Positions 1 to 8,685 are shown, counted from the first letter of the stretch. The stretch is 13,745 nt of DNA from an uncultured Bacteroidales bacterium (GCA_937910305.1 CALEPS010000047.1:1-13745), one strand, 5' to 3'. The notes: generated by a model not told the origin, from the sequence alone. Translations and numbers: made by a program.

Positions 1-2
1 CG

Positions 3-34
3 CAAAGGTACAACATTTTTTTGAAATATACAAA
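3..34 (-). promoter_or_regulatory. Divergent Bacteroidota-type promoter, leftward
   Basis: Read on the minus strand, TTTG (34-31) is followed by a 20-base spacer and TACCTTTG (10-3). This matches the known Bacteroidota sigma-70 pattern (-33 TTTG, -7 TAnnTTTG). It points off the left edge, so an unseen gene lies there, divergent to the antiporter gene. Confidence 0.75.
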
Positions 35-49
35 CAAAAGACCAATAAA

Positions 50-81
50 TTTGCGTATTTCAAAAAAAAGCAGTAATTTTG
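50..81 (+). promoter_or_regulatory. Bacteroidota-type promoter for the antiporter operon
   Basis: TTTG at 50-53, a 20-base spacer, and TAATTTTG at 74-81 match the Bacteroidota -33/-7 consensus. Transcription would start near 86-90, leaving a leader of about 60 bases before the ATG at 148. The three rightward genes that follow have overlaps or gaps under 20 bases and no visible internal promoter, so this is probably their shared promoter. Confidence 0.75.
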
Positions 82-147
82 CAGCGCAAAATTGTTGAAT
101 TATAATACCCCGTAACCCATAAACTACAATACATAACCATTGCAACT

Positions 148-1515
148 ATGGTACATGATCTTTACATTCTTATGATTACAGCAGGCATCGTGGCACTGCT
201 GTTCAAGCTGCTCAAGCAGCCCGTTGTTTTAGGCTACATCGTAGCCGGAGTATTGGTCGGACCGCACCTCTTCGGAGAGAAACTCGTCGAGATGGAGAAC
301 GTCGAGACTTGGGGCAACATCGGTGTTCTCTTCGTGCTCTTCTGTATCGGCTTGGAGTTCCGTATCAAGAACCTCTTCGAGTCCGGCAAGGTCGCGCTCA
401 TCGGCGTTGCTACTATCGTCATCGGTATGTTGCTCTTGGGCTTCGGAGTAGGTAAATCCGCCGAACTGAACACCATGAACTCGCTCTTCCTTGCCGCCAT
501 GCTCTGTATGTCTTCTACGACTATTGTCATGAAGGCGGTGGACGAAGCCGGACTGTCCAAAGCACGTTTTGTCAAGGGTGCCACTTCTATCCTCATCTTC
601 GAGGATATTGTGGCGGTTGTCCTCATGGTTCTGCTCTCCAGCGTAGCGGTCAAGAATAGTTTCGAAGGCTCTGTCCTGTTGGAGAAAGTAGGCGTGCTGG
701 CTGTTACGCTCGTCGTCTGGTTCGTCGTCGGAATCCTGATTATCCCTACGCTCTTCCGGTGGGTACGGTCTTATCTCAACGATGAGATTCTCATTGTTCT
801 CTCGCTCGGTCTGTGCCTGGGTATGGTACTGACTGCCGAAGAAGCCGGATTCAGTGCCGCGCTCGGCGCGTTCGTCATGGGTATGATCCTTGCGGAGACC
901 AAGGAGGCGCACCGTATCGAACATCTCATGGCGCCGCTCAAGAACGTCTTTGCCGCTATCTTCTTCGTCTCTGTCGGAATGATGATCAACCCTGCCTCGC
1001 TTGTAACATACTGGTCTTCCATCCTCTATGTAGCATTGGTTATCATCCTCGGTATGATTCTCTTCGGCACCCTCGGTTGCTGGTGGGGAGGCGAGACGCT
1101 CAAGGACGCTATGCAGACCGGCTTTGCCTTCGTGCAGATAGGCGAGTTCTCGTTCATCATCGCTGCGCTCGGTTCCAAACTCGGCGTTACAGACCCGGTC
1201 ATCTATCCTATCATCGTTGCGGCGTCTGTGCTCACCACCTTCCTTACGCCTTATATCATGAAGGCTTCCATACCGTGCTATAACTTCATCTACAACCATG
1301 CTTCTCCGCGCCTCAAAGCCAAGATCGATGCACGCGAGAAACAAGTGGAAGAGGCGGAGAAAGCGGCTTCGGAGGCTGCAAAGGATGAAGGACCGTCTTC
1401 TGCTGACAAGGTGCGCCACGCCGTGCGCAAGACGGTCGTTACCAAGCGCGTCGTCGATCTCTTCTTCCGGAACATGAGTGAGAATGATAATAATGAAAGC
1501 GAAAATGAGAAATAA
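148..1515 (+). CDS. CPA2-family monovalent cation:proton antiporter (KefB/NhaA-superfamily type), membrane domain only
   Basis: A 455-residue inner-membrane protein with about 12 hydrophobic segments between residues 5 and 380. Motifs of the CPA2 family are visible: QPVVLGYIVAGVLVGP (24-39), the ion-binding-region FED (151-153), GFSAALGAFVMGMILAET (234-251) and FFVSVGMMINP (272-282). The family exchanges Na+ or K+ for H+ across the inner membrane; the ED pair recalls KefC-like (QD) members, but the ion cannot be read from sequence. The tail (385-455) is charged and probably helical (AREKQVEEAEKAASEAAKDE), and there is no RCK/TrkA-N or TrkA-C regulatory domain, so the protein is shorter than KefB/KefC (about 600 residues). 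The ATG at 148 fits the promoter at 50-81. The 3' end overlaps the next gene. Family assignment is secure; substrate is not. Confidence 0.93.
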   Translation: MVHDLYILMITAGIVALLFKLLKQPVVLGYIVAGVLVGPHLFGEKLVEMENVETWGNIGVLFVLFCIGLEFRIKNLFESGKVALIGVATIVIGMLLLGFGVGKSAELNTMNSLFLAAMLCMSSTTIVMKAVDEAGLSKARFVKGATSILIFEDIVAVVLMVLLSSVAVKNSFEGSVLLEKVGVLAVTLVVWFVVGILIIPTLFRWVRSYLNDEILIVLSLGLCLGMVLTAEEAGFSAALGAFVMGMILAETKEAHRIEHLMAPLKNVFAAIFFVSVGMMINPASLVTYWSSILYVALVIILGMILFGTLGCWWGGETLKDAMQTGFAFVQIGEFSFIIAALGSKLGVTDPVIYPIIVAASVLTTFLTPYIMKASIPCYNFIYNHASPRLKAKIDAREKQVEEAEKAASEAAKDEGPSSADKVRHAVRKTVVTKRVVDLFFRNMSENDNNESENEK

Positions 1516-2347
1516 CCTGTTGTGGGTGGTCTTCCTTCTTCCATTCACCTTTCATCTCTGTCCTCTATCAGCGCAGCAGTCCAAAGACGACCATATCGCC
1601 GACGGACTCGCTTCCGTAGTCACCATCGCCGGAGAAACGAAAACAGTGGAAGCGCAGAACAGCGACTCCGCCAATACTCCGCCGCCCGTCACCGTTCCTC
1701 CCGTCCCGCTATGGAAACAGAAACTCTATTACGGATATAATTTCGATATCTATTTCCACCACGACTCGCGGGCGGACAGCCGGGAGAACGGATGGTCCTT
1801 TGCTTTGACACCGGAGTTGGGTTGGAGGCTGACGGAGAAAGTGCATTTAGGTTTGCGTTTCGGCGGCAGTTATGCCAATACGAGATTATCGTTTCTTGTC
1901 ACAGAGATTGATACCTCGTTCACAGCCGACCTGCGTGTCCATCACGGTTCATGGGAGGTGGCGCCATACATGCGGTACAAGATGAAATCGCTCTTCAACG
2001 ACAAAGTGGGTATATGGCTGGAAGCGCACCTCTATACCGGGATGGATTTCCCGCGCGTCACAGAGGGAAACACGGCGCACACCGATTATGACGGGTTACG
2101 CCATAGCGTCACCTATGGTTTTCAGGTCTCGCCGGTCATCACCTACCAGTTCAACCCCAAGAGTACCTTCCAGATCTTCTTCTCTATCCTCTCGCTGGGC
2201 TATAGCGGAACCGCTTTTTTCTACGGAGACCGACGCGAATACACCAACGATGTCATCATCTTCTCCGGCAAACTGAGCAACCTCATTGCCAACCAGTTCA
2301 CACCCGGTCTATACGGTTTGCGGTTCGGTGTCCAAAAAAGCTTTTGA
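1493..2347 (+). CDS. Secreted outer-membrane beta-barrel protein of unknown function
   Basis: About 284 residues. A signal peptide is clear (MRNNLLWVVFLLPF..., predicted cleavage after LSA, before QQ). After a short Pro/Thr-rich linker (PPPVTVPPVPLW), the protein shows alternating aromatic/polar beta-strands such as ELGWRLTEKVHLGLRFGGSY, and it ends in RFGVQKSF, a C-terminal Phe typical of barrels inserted by the Bam machinery. It probably sits in the outer membrane as a small barrel of about 8-10 strands. The open frame could begin with GTG at 1478 or ATG at 1484, 1493 or 1505; 1493 or 1505 gives a normal signal peptide. All options overlap the antiporter gene end (1515), implying translational coupling. 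The TamB/Omp85 fusion gene follows after 16 bases, so this barrel could be a client or partner of it (inference). I do not recognise a named family. Confidence 0.8.
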   Translation: MKAKMRNNLLWVVFLLPFTFHLCPLSAQQSKDDHIADGLASVVTIAGETKTVEAQNSDSANTPPPVTVPPVPLWKQKLYYGYNFDIYFHHDSRADSRENGWSFALTPELGWRLTEKVHLGLRFGGSYANTRLSFLVTEIDTSFTADLRVHHGSWEVAPYMRYKMKSLFNDKVGIWLEAHLYTGMDFPRVTEGNTAHTDYDGLRHSVTYGFQVSPVITYQFNPKSTFQIFFSILSLGYSGTAFFYGDRREYTNDVIIFSGKLSNLIANQFTPGLYGLRFGVQKSF

Positions 2348-2352
2348 GAGAG

Positions 2353-2373
2353 CTGAATGCTGAATGCTGAATG
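2353..2373 (+). repeat. Heptamer tandem repeat (CTGAATG x3) carrying the TamB start
   Basis: CTGAATG is repeated three times (2353-2359, 2360-2366, 2367-2373), placing ATG at 2357, 2364 and 2371, one in each frame. Only the middle ATG (2364) opens the long frame; the others stop within a few codons. The repeat sits exactly at the junction between the barrel gene and the TamB gene. Confidence 0.85.
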
Positions 2374-5300
2374 CTAAGTTAATATGGAAGATTCCCCTGG
2401 CGCTCACAGGTATCATAGTGGGTGTCGTCTTGTTGCTGCTTACTGCTGTAGCAGTAGGGGTCTGTGTTCCTTCGGCGAGAAAAGCGGTGCTGCAGAAAGG
2501 AATCGCTGTCGCTAACGAGAAGACCGACTGGGATATAGACCTCGGAGAGATATACCTCTCGCCCTTCCATCATTCGCCCAAACATCTCTATCGCGCTTAC
2601 AAGGGCGAAGAGGATCTGCCTGTCCGTATTGCTATCGACAGCCTTTTTGTGGGCCACCGCGGACAAGACACGCTGGTCTATACCCGCTCTCTCCGTCTTG
2701 CAGCCGTCATCAAAACCGCTAATCACCCGTTCCCCGCAGACGGTAGCACTATTCCTCTCATCCGGGTGGACACTCTCTTCCTGGACCACACTACCTTCCA
2801 TTCCGACAGCCTGATAGCTACGGTCGGAGTCGATGTGGTCGTAGGTCTGTTGAAGACTTCCAGTCCGGAGATCAATATCGCGGAAGGTCTATACCCTCTG
2901 CACGGTTTGCGGATCCACGACGCGGATGTAGGTATTGATCTCCGTCCCGTAGCCGTTCCTCCCTCGCCCGTAACCGATTCCGTCCCGCCTCTCCGTCTCG
3001 CATTCGATCTGCCGGACGGAGAACTGCGTAATATTCATTTCCGTCTCACGCCGCTGGGACTGGGTATCGCTACCCGCACGCTCTCTACTAACGCGCTGGT
3101 GGATGCTGGGGCTAACAATTACGACGCACGGAGACTCAATGTCGGCGGATTCGAACTCACGCTCGCTAAACTGCGTATTCCCGCAGACACCATCTACGGC
3201 AGTGCGTGCGCAGATATCGCCCGTAATATCATCACCAGCGACGGCCTGCATGTGCGCTCGTCCGAGATAGGTGCAACGGCGGATATACAAGCCACGAAGA
3301 TGAATCTCAACTCTATGCGGGTGGATGTCACTGCCGATGCGGATTTCAGAGGCAGCAAAGCCCGGTTGAAAGGATCGTATGACATCAACGACGAAGCCTA
3401 TGATGCGTCCGTACATATCGACCGCGTCAACCTCTCGCCTTTCATCAACCCTTCGCCCGAAACCGATACTCCTTTCCCACTCACTCTCGCAGGAGATATC
3501 TATGCTTCCGGCAAAGGCATCAATCCTCAAAAACCGCTCTCTTCGCGCATCAGGATGCACCTTGACGAAGCAGTGTACGACACGTATGACCTCAGCGGTA
3601 CGGATATAGATTTTGCTACCGACACTGCTACTTTGCTTATTTTAGCTGCTACAGGCTTGGACGCGGATATCCGTTCGCCCATGCCTCTCTTCCCGCTCAT
3701 TGATCATATTCAGCGGTTGGTACAGACCGTCTCCGATTCTGCCGTCCTGTATGGTATCACTTCGTTGCAGGAACTGACCATGCTTGATACTCTCCGCCGT
3801 CAGATACCGCCGCTCCATGCCGACATCGCCTTGCGAAAAGGAAGCCCCGTGCAGCGTTTCATAGACTCTGCCGGTATCAACCTGCATGAGAGCCGTCTGG
3901 CGCTCGCCTCCGATTCGCTCCTGACCACTATCGCGCTATCCGCTGCCTTGCGGGAGACAGACCCCTCTCCGTCTCTCAACATCAACGCCAACGCAGGACT
4001 CGAGGTCAACATGACCGAAGGAAGAACCGACCTCGCGCTGAATGCAGACACACGACTCACGGACGGCGTGATGAACGTGGAAGGACTGTGTACCGATGCG
4101 GCTCTGAAGATGAACATCATCCGCGAAGCTAACGAACTGCACGGAGAAGGACGACTCACGGCGGACAGTCTTGCTTTCAGAGATATGGACTTGGGAAACA
4201 GGGCGGTTGATATACGTCTTGCGCCTTCGTCGGAATACGATCATGCGCTGCGGGCGGATGTCAAACTGGACGAGATACCGCTGGATATAGTGGAGAGTTT
4301 CGTCCAACTGCCGGAAGAGATAGCGTTGCAAGGATCTGTCATCGCTAATGCCTCCGTGGACGGACTGCCGCGAAAGACAGACATCTCCGCCCAGGTCAAA
4401 CCGATGGGAGTGGCTGCCGAATACAAGCCTTACCGGATTGGTATCAGCCTCGGAGAGACACCTATCATCATGGAGCATAACCATGTCGATCTCAACGGAC
4501 TGCCCGTCTATGGTGCAGACAGCACTTTCATTGCTCTCACAGGCGGTCTGGATCTCAATAGCATGATGATTGATGTAGCCCTGAAAGCCGATAGTTTCGC
4601 GCCTGCCAAACTGCCGCAGGGCGGACCGCTGCCTGTGTATGGAGAATTGGCTACCGACATCCGGGGACGCGTCACAGGACCGCTCGACAGCATCGTTGCG
4701 GATGTGGATCTGACCATCCTTCCTACTACCGATATCACCTATCCTATCGATAAGAAAAACCTCGCTCAGGTCAAACCGCATGGTACCGTGAACGTGCGGT
4801 ACGGCACGGCGGAAGGAGAACTCAACTTAGGAGGCAGAATCAATGTGGACGACGGCGTCATCCGCTATTCGCCTAAGATATATCCCGTCATGCCTTTCCG
4901 TGTCGATACCGGCAGTAACATCACTTTCCATGGACCTATCGGTAAGACCGAACTCAATGTCTCTGCTTCGCAGCAGGTCAAAGCCGATGTGGAGTCTGAG
5001 GAAGAAGACACACGACGTGTCGATTTCCGTACCGGCGTACGCGTCAACGGCGAACTGGACTCTATCGGACTGGAGTCGATCGGTTTCTTCCTTGAAGCGC
5101 CGGCGGACGAAGCCGTCACACGCGAACTGGCTTCCGTCGATGAAGGAACACGAGAAGGACTGGCGGCTACGCTACTTGCTACGGGTATGTACGTGGGCGA
5201 ATCGAATGTGGCGGCGCAAAGGGAAGGATATGCCCTCTCATCCATCATCAACAGCCGTATCAATGCCGCTATGGCGAACTCAAAGATAGGTAAGTTCATG

Positions 5301-6956
5301 GAGGTGGATATCAGCTCCGCGCAGACACGCCATGCCGCCGGCAAGTCTAACGATATGAATATCGCTATCTCCAAATCCTTCCTCAAGGACCGCCTGCGGA
5401 TAACCATCGGATCAACCATCTCCGATAACCCCGAGATCAACAAGAACAGCGGACTCCTCTCTTCGCTTACCGCCGACTATCGGATCCTGCCTGCTTTGTC
5501 GCTACGTCTCTTCTCGCAACGGGACTACAACAACATCCTCGAGGGAGAACTCAATAAATCCGGACTCGGCATCCGTTATACCAAGGATTGGAAGCGGCGC
5601 GAACTGTTCCGCGGCGATTCGCTCTGGCGGACTCACAGCCTCGCTGCGGATGCGGGTCTGGCGTACCGTTCTAATAACAGTATCGGACCCGATGCTACGC
5701 TCAAATATACGCTCCGGAACCTCCTCGGTAAAGGCGAGTCTTTCACGCTCAAAGGCAACGGAGCTTACTATTGGGCGCTGCGTAACAGACATCCCGGAGA
5801 CCCAAAGAAAACCGACACTTACAAACTGGGAGTCAATGCGTCTCTTATCTTCCCGTATCTCCATTGGGCGGGAGACAACAACCCCGAGGGAGACACGCGT
5901 TATATGGCGGGATACCAGTATGAGAATATCGCCGGAGGATATGGAGTGCATAAACTCTCTGGCTCCTTCACCTATTTCTTCCATTCGGCGAACAGCCCTT
6001 ATATCACCCATGCTTTCACGCCCTTCTCGCTCTCGGTCGTCATGATGAAGGCGGAGTCGGAGAACCTGCTTGACAAAGCCGCCGAATACCCCCAACTCAT
6101 CAAAGTTATTGCCGGAGACGAGTTTGTTCCCTCTGTCGCGTATAACTTCACCTACAATGACTACCGCGACAAAAGAGCCGTGAACACCATGCTGGATCTC
6201 GCGGTGAAAGAGTCTGGAAACCTCATTAACGCTATCTACTGCGCGTTCGGGCAGAAATGGAATGACCCTAAGAAACTGGGAAATATCACCTTCAATCAGT
6301 TCCTCAAACTGTCTGCGGAACTGCGTAATAAGTTCAACCTCACCGACAAAGTCTCTATCGCTACACGCCTCTTCGCCGGAGCGAATATACCGCTCGGCAA
6401 CTCGATGTTCGCGCCGCTCTCAGAAGCGTTCTACGCCGGAGGACCGAACAGCATGAGAAGCGCGTCGCCGTATGCCTACGGACCCGGTAACTTCTATTCC
6501 GCTAAATACAACCAGAACTTCTTCCACGCCGGAGATGTCAAACTCGAAGCGAACTTCGAACTCCGGTTCCCCATCGTATGGAAACTCTACGGAGCCGCGT
6601 TTGTCGATGCAGGAAACGTATGGAACTGGTATTCTACCGTCGATTTATATAAGGCGGCAGGGTATGGAGACTATATCACGCAGCTCGAACTGCCGGAGAA
6701 CCTCTATGACGGAATCTACAATAACCCGGATTTCGCACGCCAGATTGCGCTCGGTACGGGAGCCGGACTGCGGCTCGATATCGACGGACTCGTCGTCCGC
6801 TTGGATATAGGTGTAGGAATCCACTCGCCGTACCAGACCTTTAGGTATGACAAAGAAGGCAAACCGGACACAACACAACCGATCACCACCTATTTCAACA
6901 TCCCTTCAGCGCTGGATGCTATCCGGGTTAACTTCGGTATCGGCTATCCGTTCTAA
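2364..6956 (+). CDS. TamB-type translocation/assembly protein fused to a C-terminal Omp85 (TamA/TamL-like) barrel
   Basis: 1530 residues. Residues about 10-34 form one membrane helix (IPLALTGIIVGVVLLLLTAV) followed by DIDLGEIYLSPFHHSPKHL, as at the start of Bacteroidota TamB proteins. Residues 40 to about 800 are repetitive beta-rich AsmA/TamB-like sequence. The conserved TamB C-terminal (DUF490) region spans about 820-1083 and ends GLGIRYTKDWKRRELFR (1067-1083), where ordinary TamB proteins end. Instead of a stop, about 435 more residues follow with outer-membrane barrel character: YAGGPNSMRS (Arg1365), the equivalent of the Omp85 loop-6 (V/I)RG(F/Y) motif; FVDAGNVWNW (1413-1422), matching the conserved Omp85 DAGN strand; and a C-terminal YPF. 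No POTRA domain is evident between the halves. TamB normally anchors in the inner membrane, spans the periplasm and works with TamA/TamL in outer-membrane protein assembly or lipid transport; here one chain could do both. Confidence 0.88.
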   Translation: MLNAKLIWKIPLALTGIIVGVVLLLLTAVAVGVCVPSARKAVLQKGIAVANEKTDWDIDLGEIYLSPFHHSPKHLYRAYKGEEDLPVRIAIDSLFVGHRGQDTLVYTRSLRLAAVIKTANHPFPADGSTIPLIRVDTLFLDHTTFHSDSLIATVGVDVVVGLLKTSSPEINIAEGLYPLHGLRIHDADVGIDLRPVAVPPSPVTDSVPPLRLAFDLPDGELRNIHFRLTPLGLGIATRTLSTNALVDAGANNYDARRLNVGGFELTLAKLRIPADTIYGSACADIARNIITSDGLHVRSSEIGATADIQATKMNLNSMRVDVTADADFRGSKARLKGSYDINDEAYDASVHIDRVNLSPFINPSPETDTPFPLTLAGDIYASGKGINPQKPLSSRIRMHLDEAVYDTYDLSGTDIDFATDTATLLILAATGLDADIRSPMPLFPLIDHIQRLVQTVSDSAVLYGITSLQELTMLDTLRRQIPPLHADIALRKGSPVQRFIDSAGINLHESRLALASDSLLTTIALSAALRETDPSPSLNINANAGLEVNMTEGRTDLALNADTRLTDGVMNVEGLCTDAALKMNIIREANELHGEGRLTADSLAFRDMDLGNRAVDIRLAPSSEYDHALRADVKLDEIPLDIVESFVQLPEEIALQGSVIANASVDGLPRKTDISAQVKPMGVAAEYKPYRIGISLGETPIIMEHNHVDLNGLPVYGADSTFIALTGGLDLNSMMIDVALKADSFAPAKLPQGGPLPVYGELATDIRGRVTGPLDSIVADVDLTILPTTDITYPIDKKNLAQVKPHGTVNVRYGTAEGELNLGGRINVDDGVIRYSPKIYPVMPFRVDTGSNITFHGPIGKTELNVSASQQVKADVESEEEDTRRVDFRTGVRVNGELDSIGLESIGFFLEAPADEAVTRELASVDEGTREGLAATLLATGMYVGESNVAAQREGYALSSIINSRINAAMANSKIGKFMEVDISSAQTRHAAGKSNDMNIAISKSFLKDRLRITIGSTISDNPEINKNSGLLSSLTADYRILPALSLRLFSQRDYNNILEGELNKSGLGIRYTKDWKRRELFRGDSLWRTHSLAADAGLAYRSNNSIGPDATLKYTLRNLLGKGESFTLKGNGAYYWALRNRHPGDPKKTDTYKLGVNASLIFPYLHWAGDNNPEGDTRYMAGYQYENIAGGYGVHKLSGSFTYFFHSANSPYITHAFTPFSLSVVMMKAESENLLDKAAEYPQLIKVIAGDEFVPSVAYNFTYNDYRDKRAVNTMLDLAVKESGNLINAIYCAFGQKWNDPKKLGNITFNQFLKLSAELRNKFNLTDKVSIATRLFAGANIPLGNSMFAPLSEAFYAGGPNSMRSASPYAYGPGNFYSAKYNQNFFHAGDVKLEANFELRFPIVWKLYGAAFVDAGNVWNWYSTVDLYKAAGYGDYITQLELPENLYDGIYNNPDFARQIALGTGAGLRLDIDGLVVRLDIGVGIHSPYQTFRYDKEGKPDTTQPITTYFNIPSALDAIRVNFGIGYPF

Positions 6957-6960
6957 ACGC

Positions 6961-8559
6961 TTAGACGGTTGCTTTTTTCGGAATACGTTTGGCTATGCCT
7001 ATCGCTCCTGTCGGACATACCAACCGGCATAAGTGACATCCTACGCACTTCGCCCCGTTGATCCTCGGCTTTCGACAGGCTCTGTCCCGTTTCGACTTTC
7101 TGCTTTCGTCCCTTGGTACTTCAAAACTGATTGCTTGGTGTCCGCCGTCCATGCATGAGATATAACATCTCCCGCAACCGATACATTTCTCTTTGTCAAA
7201 CTTCGGATAGACGATTGTCTCGCGGTCCAGATCGGACGGCATGGTGACATTCGGCAGTTTTTCCCCTACGAGTGTCTTGAGTTCCGTCACACCGCGGTCG
7301 GCCATGTAATGCTGCAATCCGGCTTTCAGGTCGTCGATGATCCGGTAGCCGTACTGCATCACGGCGGTACATACCTGTACGTTGCGGCAACCCAGTTGGA
7401 TGAACTCCAGCGCGTCGCGCCATGTCTCTATGCCGCCTATTCCGCTGATATCCACGTGCTTCTCTATTCCGGCTTTGTGTAGTACGGGATTGTCTGCTAT
7501 TTCATAAACCATGCGCAGTGCTATCGGCTTGACGGCTTTGCCCGAATAGCCGCTCACGGTTATCTTGCCGCTCACTTCCGATTCGTGGCTCATCGTGATG
7601 GATTTGATGGTGTTGATGGCGCTGATACCCTTCGCGCCGCCGAAGAAACTTGCTAATGCCGGAGTCGTCAGCGTCTTTACGTTCGGGGTCATCTTCGGGA
7701 TGACGGGTATCTTCACCGCCTCGGTTACGAAATGGGTGTAGAACAGCACCAACTCCGAGTTCTGACCGATGTCGCTGCCTAGACCGGTTAACTTCATCTG
7801 CGGACAGGAGAAATTGAGTTCCACCGCATCACATCCTGCCGCCTCTGCCATCTTCGCCAACTCAATCCACTCTTCTTCTGTCTGGCCCATGATAGACGCG
7901 ATGATACGTTTGGTCGGATAGTTCTCTTTCAGCCGGCGGAGAATATCGAAATCCTTGGTGTAAGGGTTCTCGCTCAACTGCTCCATGTTCCGGAATCCCA
8001 CAAACGGCGTTCCCTCTTTACGCACGGCGTCAAAACGCGGCGACACCTCGCGGATCTCACCTTTAGTGATCGTCTTGTAGAACACACCGGCCCAACCGGC
8101 TTCTAACGCACGAGCTACCATCTCGTAGTTCGTGCATATAGCTGAACTGGCAAGGAAGAACGGGTTCTCGCATACCATGTCGCAGAAATTGATTTCCAGA
8201 CTCGGCAACGCTTCTGTCCCTGTCTTACAGTCACTCTGTGACGGTCTTATAGCATTAGCGGTCTTACAGTCCTCCGGACGGTCTTGCAGCGTAGCGGTCA
8301 GCGAACGCAAAGTGCTTTCGACTTTCGACTTTTGACTTTCGACTTCCTTCGCCAACTCCGCTATGCGAATAGGTTTGTCATAATGGATACAGGCTTTCTC
8401 GCCCTGTACCAACTCTTCCTCGCTTAATTGGTTGAATAACTCTACGGCAGTCCATAGATTATCAAAACGGGCTGCGCGAATGGCGCGTGCTACTTTTTCC
8501 CCGCAGGGCGCATCGTAACATAACAGGCACCGTGCGGCTTCTTCATTCAGGTGTATCAT
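6961..8559 (-). CDS. preA: PreA-like dihydropyrimidine dehydrogenase, FMN domain plus two [4Fe-4S] clusters
   Basis: 532 residues against about 411 for E. coli PreA. Residues 1-66 resemble a shortened N-terminal Fe-S/helical domain of the DPYD/GltD type (CLLCYDAPCGEKVARAIRAA; Cys11, 14, 19, 57). Residues 121 to about 430 form a dihydroorotate-dehydrogenase-like FMN barrel (CENPFFLASSAICTNYEM, VELNFSCPQ, KMTPNV, DISGIGGI). The C-terminus has two ferredoxin motifs: Cys459/462/465/469 and Cys505/508/511/515. PreA with PreT reduces uracil or thymine using NADH; no preT or pyrimidine gene is visible here. Odd points: residues about 72-118 are a low-complexity, repeat-encoded insert, and the position matching the catalytic Cys of mammalian DPD (GLACGQ) reads SDIGQ, with no Cys. 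Start ATG is 8559-8557. The gene converges on the TamB fusion gene with 4 bases between stop codons. The family is secure; the exact substrate is not. Confidence 0.88.
   Translation of the reverse strand: MIHLNEEAARCLLCYDAPCGEKVARAIRAARFDNLWTAVELFNQLSEEELVQGEKACIHYDKPIRIAELAKEVESQKSKVESTLRSLTATLQDRPEDCKTANAIRPSQSDCKTGTEALPSLEINFCDMVCENPFFLASSAICTNYEMVARALEAGWAGVFYKTITKGEIREVSPRFDAVRKEGTPFVGFRNMEQLSENPYTKDFDILRRLKENYPTKRIIASIMGQTEEEWIELAKMAEAAGCDAVELNFSCPQMKLTGLGSDIGQNSELVLFYTHFVTEAVKIPVIPKMTPNVKTLTTPALASFFGGAKGISAINTIKSITMSHESEVSGKITVSGYSGKAVKPIALRMVYEIADNPVLHKAGIEKHVDISGIGGIETWRDALEFIQLGCRNVQVCTAVMQYGYRIIDDLKAGLQHYMADRGVTELKTLVGEKLPNVTMPSDLDRETIVYPKFDKEKCIGCGRCYISCMDGGHQAISFEVPRDESRKSKRDRACRKPRINGAKCVGCHLCRLVCPTGAIGIAKRIPKKATV
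8215..8342 (-). repeat. Repeat-encoded insert inside preA (heptamers plus GTCTTRYAG repeats)
   Basis: On the plus strand, CTTTCGA-type heptamers run 8315-8342 (CTTTCGA, CTTTCGA, CTTTTGA, CTTTCGA). A second repeat, GTCTTACAG or variants, occurs at 8222, 8244, 8261 and 8281 (spacings 22, 17 and 20), with small palindromes between. In the minus-strand protein they give ESQKSKVES and a twice-occurring DCKT. They fill the linker between the N-terminal region and the FMN barrel. Confidence 0.8.
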
Positions 8560-8603
8560 TGTATTAGCATTTTTCGGCTTAATGTATCAGCTTTCTGCTT
8601 TGA

Positions 8604-8634
8604 GCAGGCACGCCTGCGGTCTTTCGACTTTCGA
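8604..8634 (-). promoter_or_regulatory. preA leader: GC hairpin plus heptamer pair
   Basis: Within the leader between the preA promoter and its ATG, GCAGG (8604-8608) and CCTGC (8613-8617) can form a short hairpin. Next to it are two CTTTCGA heptamers (8621-8634), the same unit found inside the preA coding sequence. Whether this regulates preA is unknown. Confidence 0.45.
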
Positions 8635-8653
8635 CTATTTCTCAAATCCGCTG

Positions 8654-8685
8654 CAAATTTAGTACTTTTTTTTTAATTACGCAAA
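8654..8685 (-). promoter_or_regulatory. Bacteroidota-type promoter for preA
   Basis: On the minus strand, TTTG (8685-8682), a 20-base spacer, and TAAATTTG (8661-8654) match the Bacteroidota consensus. The start would be near 8647, giving a leader of about 88 bases before the ATG at 8559. Confidence 0.75.

Noticed and set aside
1478..1492. GTG at 1478 or ATG at 1484 as the start of the barrel protein
   Set aside because: These only lengthen the overlap with the antiporter gene and put extra residues before the signal peptide; ATG 1493 or 1505 gives a normal one.
229..1548. 439-codon open frame on the minus strand opposite the antiporter gene
   Set aside because: The product is Asp/Glu/Arg/His-rich low-complexity sequence, as expected from the complement of a membrane-protein gene. 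It has no promoter or motifs; the plus-strand CPA2 motifs are unmistakable.
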